Below, piece after piece: positions 7,479 to 8,111 of a stretch of 8,111 nucleotides of DNA (the first letter of the stretch is position 1; every line of letters begins with the position of its first letter). Source of the stretch: Desulfobulbaceae bacterium (GTDB lineage: Bacteria; Desulfobacterota; Desulfobulbia; Desulfobulbales; Desulfocapsaceae); assembly GCA_027067035.1 (NCBI GenBank), contig JAMOMO010000289.1, positions 1-8,111 on the forward strand. The letters run 5' to 3'. Under the pieces are notes generated by a model. That model was not told the origin of the DNA and made no database searches. It saw nothing but the letters and a program-made list of their open reading frames with translations. Position numbers and translations under genes: made by a program.

Positions 7479-7562
7479 GAGAGATGGACCCGGACACCCG
7501 GACAGTCAGTCAAAATCCACGAAACAAACCACAGCCTGACTGGCCGGTGTCTCCGCTCTCTC
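7479..7562. repeat. Long imperfect inverted repeat in the copA/copZ intergenic region
   Basis: Nested complementary arms, from the loop outward: CAGTCAG (7503-7509) with CTGACTG (7536-7542); GG (7500-7501) with CC (7544-7545) after an A/G mismatch; GACACC (7493-7498) with GGTGTC (7546-7551) after a bulged C; GGA (7486-7488) with TCC (7552-7554); GAGAGA (7479-7484) with TCTCTC (7557-7562). The loop is about 26 bases, A- and C-rich. The left arm contains a perfect tandem CCCGGACA (7489-7496 and 7497-7504). No U-run follows on either side, so it does not look like a terminator. If the copZ promoter call is right this folds in the copZ leader, leaving the Shine-Dalgarno at 7589-7592 outside the stem. 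Confidence 0.6.
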
Positions 7563-7600
7563 CTGTCACAGAATATTGAAAATCAACCGGAGAGTATACA

Positions 7601-7795
7601 ATGACCACCATTTCAATCAAAGGCATGAGTTGCCAGCACTGTGTTGCATCAACAAAAAAAGCACTGGAAGGCGTTCCGGGAGTATCAAATGTACACGTCG
7701 ATCTTGACAAAAAAGAGGCAAGCTACGATGGTGAAGTGGCAAGCGAAGTGATTAGCGATGCCATCAGTAAAATAGGATTTGAAGTTGTCGACTGA
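7601..7795 (+). CDS. copZ: CopZ-like copper chaperone (single HMA domain)
   Basis: This 64-residue cytoplasmic protein is one complete heavy-metal-associated ferredoxin-like domain. GMSCQHCV at the N-terminus gives the Cu+ ligands C11 and C14; the same motif wording occurs in Bacillus subtilis CopZ. The C-terminus (SDAISKIGFEVVD) has the usual last helix and strand of the fold. The expected role is to bind cytoplasmic Cu+ and hand it to the CopA metal-binding domain or to a regulator. GGAG at 7589-7592 lies 8 bases before the ATG. It faces away from copA instead of following it in an operon, so the two are probably co-regulated through the shared intergenic region. A chaperone for another soft metal is possible, but the copA neighbour favours copper. 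Confidence 0.92.
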   Translation: MTTISIKGMSCQHCVASTKKALEGVPGVSNVHVDLDKKEASYDGEVASEVISDAISKIGFEVVD

Positions 7796-7800
7796 CACAT

Positions 7801-7843
7801 AAAACACAAATAACGCCATGAAACATGGCGTTATTTGTGTTTA
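7801..7843. terminator. Bidirectional rho-independent terminator between copZ and the downstream convergent gene
   Basis: A perfect 19-base-pair stem (7802-7820 with 7824-7842) closes on an AAA triloop. The GC-rich core is AACGCCATG / CATGGCGTT, and the outer stem is AT-rich and reads as a T-rich run when transcribed from either side (TTATTTGTGTTT). It starts 6 bases after the copZ stop and lies 39 bases beyond the stop of the convergent minus-strand gene, so it can end both transcripts. Confidence 0.9.
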
Positions 7844-7881
7844 TCTCCCCGTAAGGGTATACCTTCTCAAACATGAAGAGT

Positions 7882-8111
7882 TCAGTTTTTCCACACCCCG
7901 TCTTCCAGGATAATATCGCTCTGCGGAGCCACTGAGCCCTTTGGTGACGGCCCGGGCAACTCCCAGCCTGACTCCAGGATCGCTATCACACTGATCAGCC
8001 CCCTCTCTGTCATGAACTCAACAAAGACACCTTTCTGAAGCATTGAGGAATCCACTGCCTTTCCGTCACTGCCAAGGACGCTGGTATCCGGTGTCAGCCT
8101 GTAGGTCATGT
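7882..8111 (-). CDS. Unidentified protein, C-terminal part (5' end outside window)
   Basis: The frame is open to the window edge, so the ATG at 8107-8109 need not be the true start and at least 75 C-terminal residues are visible. The pattern YRLTPDTSVLGSDGKAVDSSMLQKG, then VFVEF and ISVIAILE, resembles the small beta-barrel repeats of secreted bacterial proteins (TPDT...DGK...L..G..V.V...A..I, DUF5666-like). That comparison is from memory and weak. The tail is rich in P, G and S and ends GVWKN. No membrane segment, metal motif or catalytic motif is seen. It converges on copZ, with the bidirectional terminator between them, so nothing links it to copper. I do not recognise the gene. Confidence 0.6.
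   Translation of the reverse strand, partial: MTYRLTPDTSVLGSDGKAVDSSMLQKGVFVEFMTERGLISVIAILESGWELPGPSPKGSVAPQSDIILEDGVWKN

Noticed and set aside
7541..7557. Sigma-54-like sequence upstream of copZ, of interest because a sigma-54 activator is encoded in the window
   Set aside because: It begins TGGC, but the GC element falls one base too far (GG at 7542 to GC at 7555, 13 instead of 12) and the TTGC part is absent. It is better explained as an arm of the inverted repeat.
7855..7865. Near-palindrome around GGTATACC, reminiscent of copper-repressor sites
   Set aside because: It lies between convergent gene ends beyond the terminator, not near any promoter, and is too short to support an operator call.
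1..8111. Search for CRISPR repeats, insertion sequences, tRNAs, phage or defence genes
   Set aside because: No regularly spaced repeats, transposase motifs, tRNA-like cloverleaf or defence domains were seen; the window is filled by housekeeping, sulfur and copper genes.

Overview
The window reads as ordinary chromosomal DNA from a sulfate-reducing bacterium, probably a desulfobulbus-like member of the former Deltaproteobacteria (now Desulfobacterota). The main reason is a complete prokaryotic-type ATP sulfurylase (Sat) with a Cys/His metal site, behind its own strong promoter. An NtrB/NtrC-type two-component pair and an FmdB-type zinc-ribbon protein fit the same group. The lineage is inferred from protein character, not from a database match.

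Layout from left to right. (1) Bases 2-1867, + strand: the 3' part of a sensor histidine kinase gene, then a complete sigma-54-dependent response regulator, 6 bases apart and clearly one operon. (2) Bases 1864-3498, - strand: aroB (3-dehydroquinate synthase) followed by a 172-residue FmdB-type zinc-ribbon protein. The FmdB stop codon overlaps the regulator stop codon by 3 bases (1864-1867 joint footprint), with no terminator visible between the convergent genes. (3) Bases 3600-5065, - strand: sat as a single-gene unit with a sigma-70-like promoter, a leader of about 85 bases and a textbook terminator. (4) Bases 5097-7795: copper homeostasis, with copA (Cu+-exporting P1B-type ATPase, - strand) divergent from copZ (64-residue Cu chaperone, + strand). 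They share a 242-base region holding a strong +-strand promoter and an imperfect inverted repeat of about 84 bases. (5) Bases 7801-7843: a symmetric terminator between copZ and the 3' end of an unidentified - strand gene that runs off the window (7882-8111).

The genes form separate functional units: signal transduction to sigma-54 promoters, aromatic amino acid biosynthesis, sulfate activation (sulfate + ATP to APS + PPi), and cytoplasmic copper capture (CopZ) with export (CopA). I saw no mobile element, CRISPR array, tRNA, rRNA or defence locus. No intergenic stretch exceeds 300 bases.

I did not find a convincing undescribed system. The places most worth a second look are the structured copA/copZ intergenic region, the extended FmdB-type protein behind aroB, and the inverted repeats in the sat leader.
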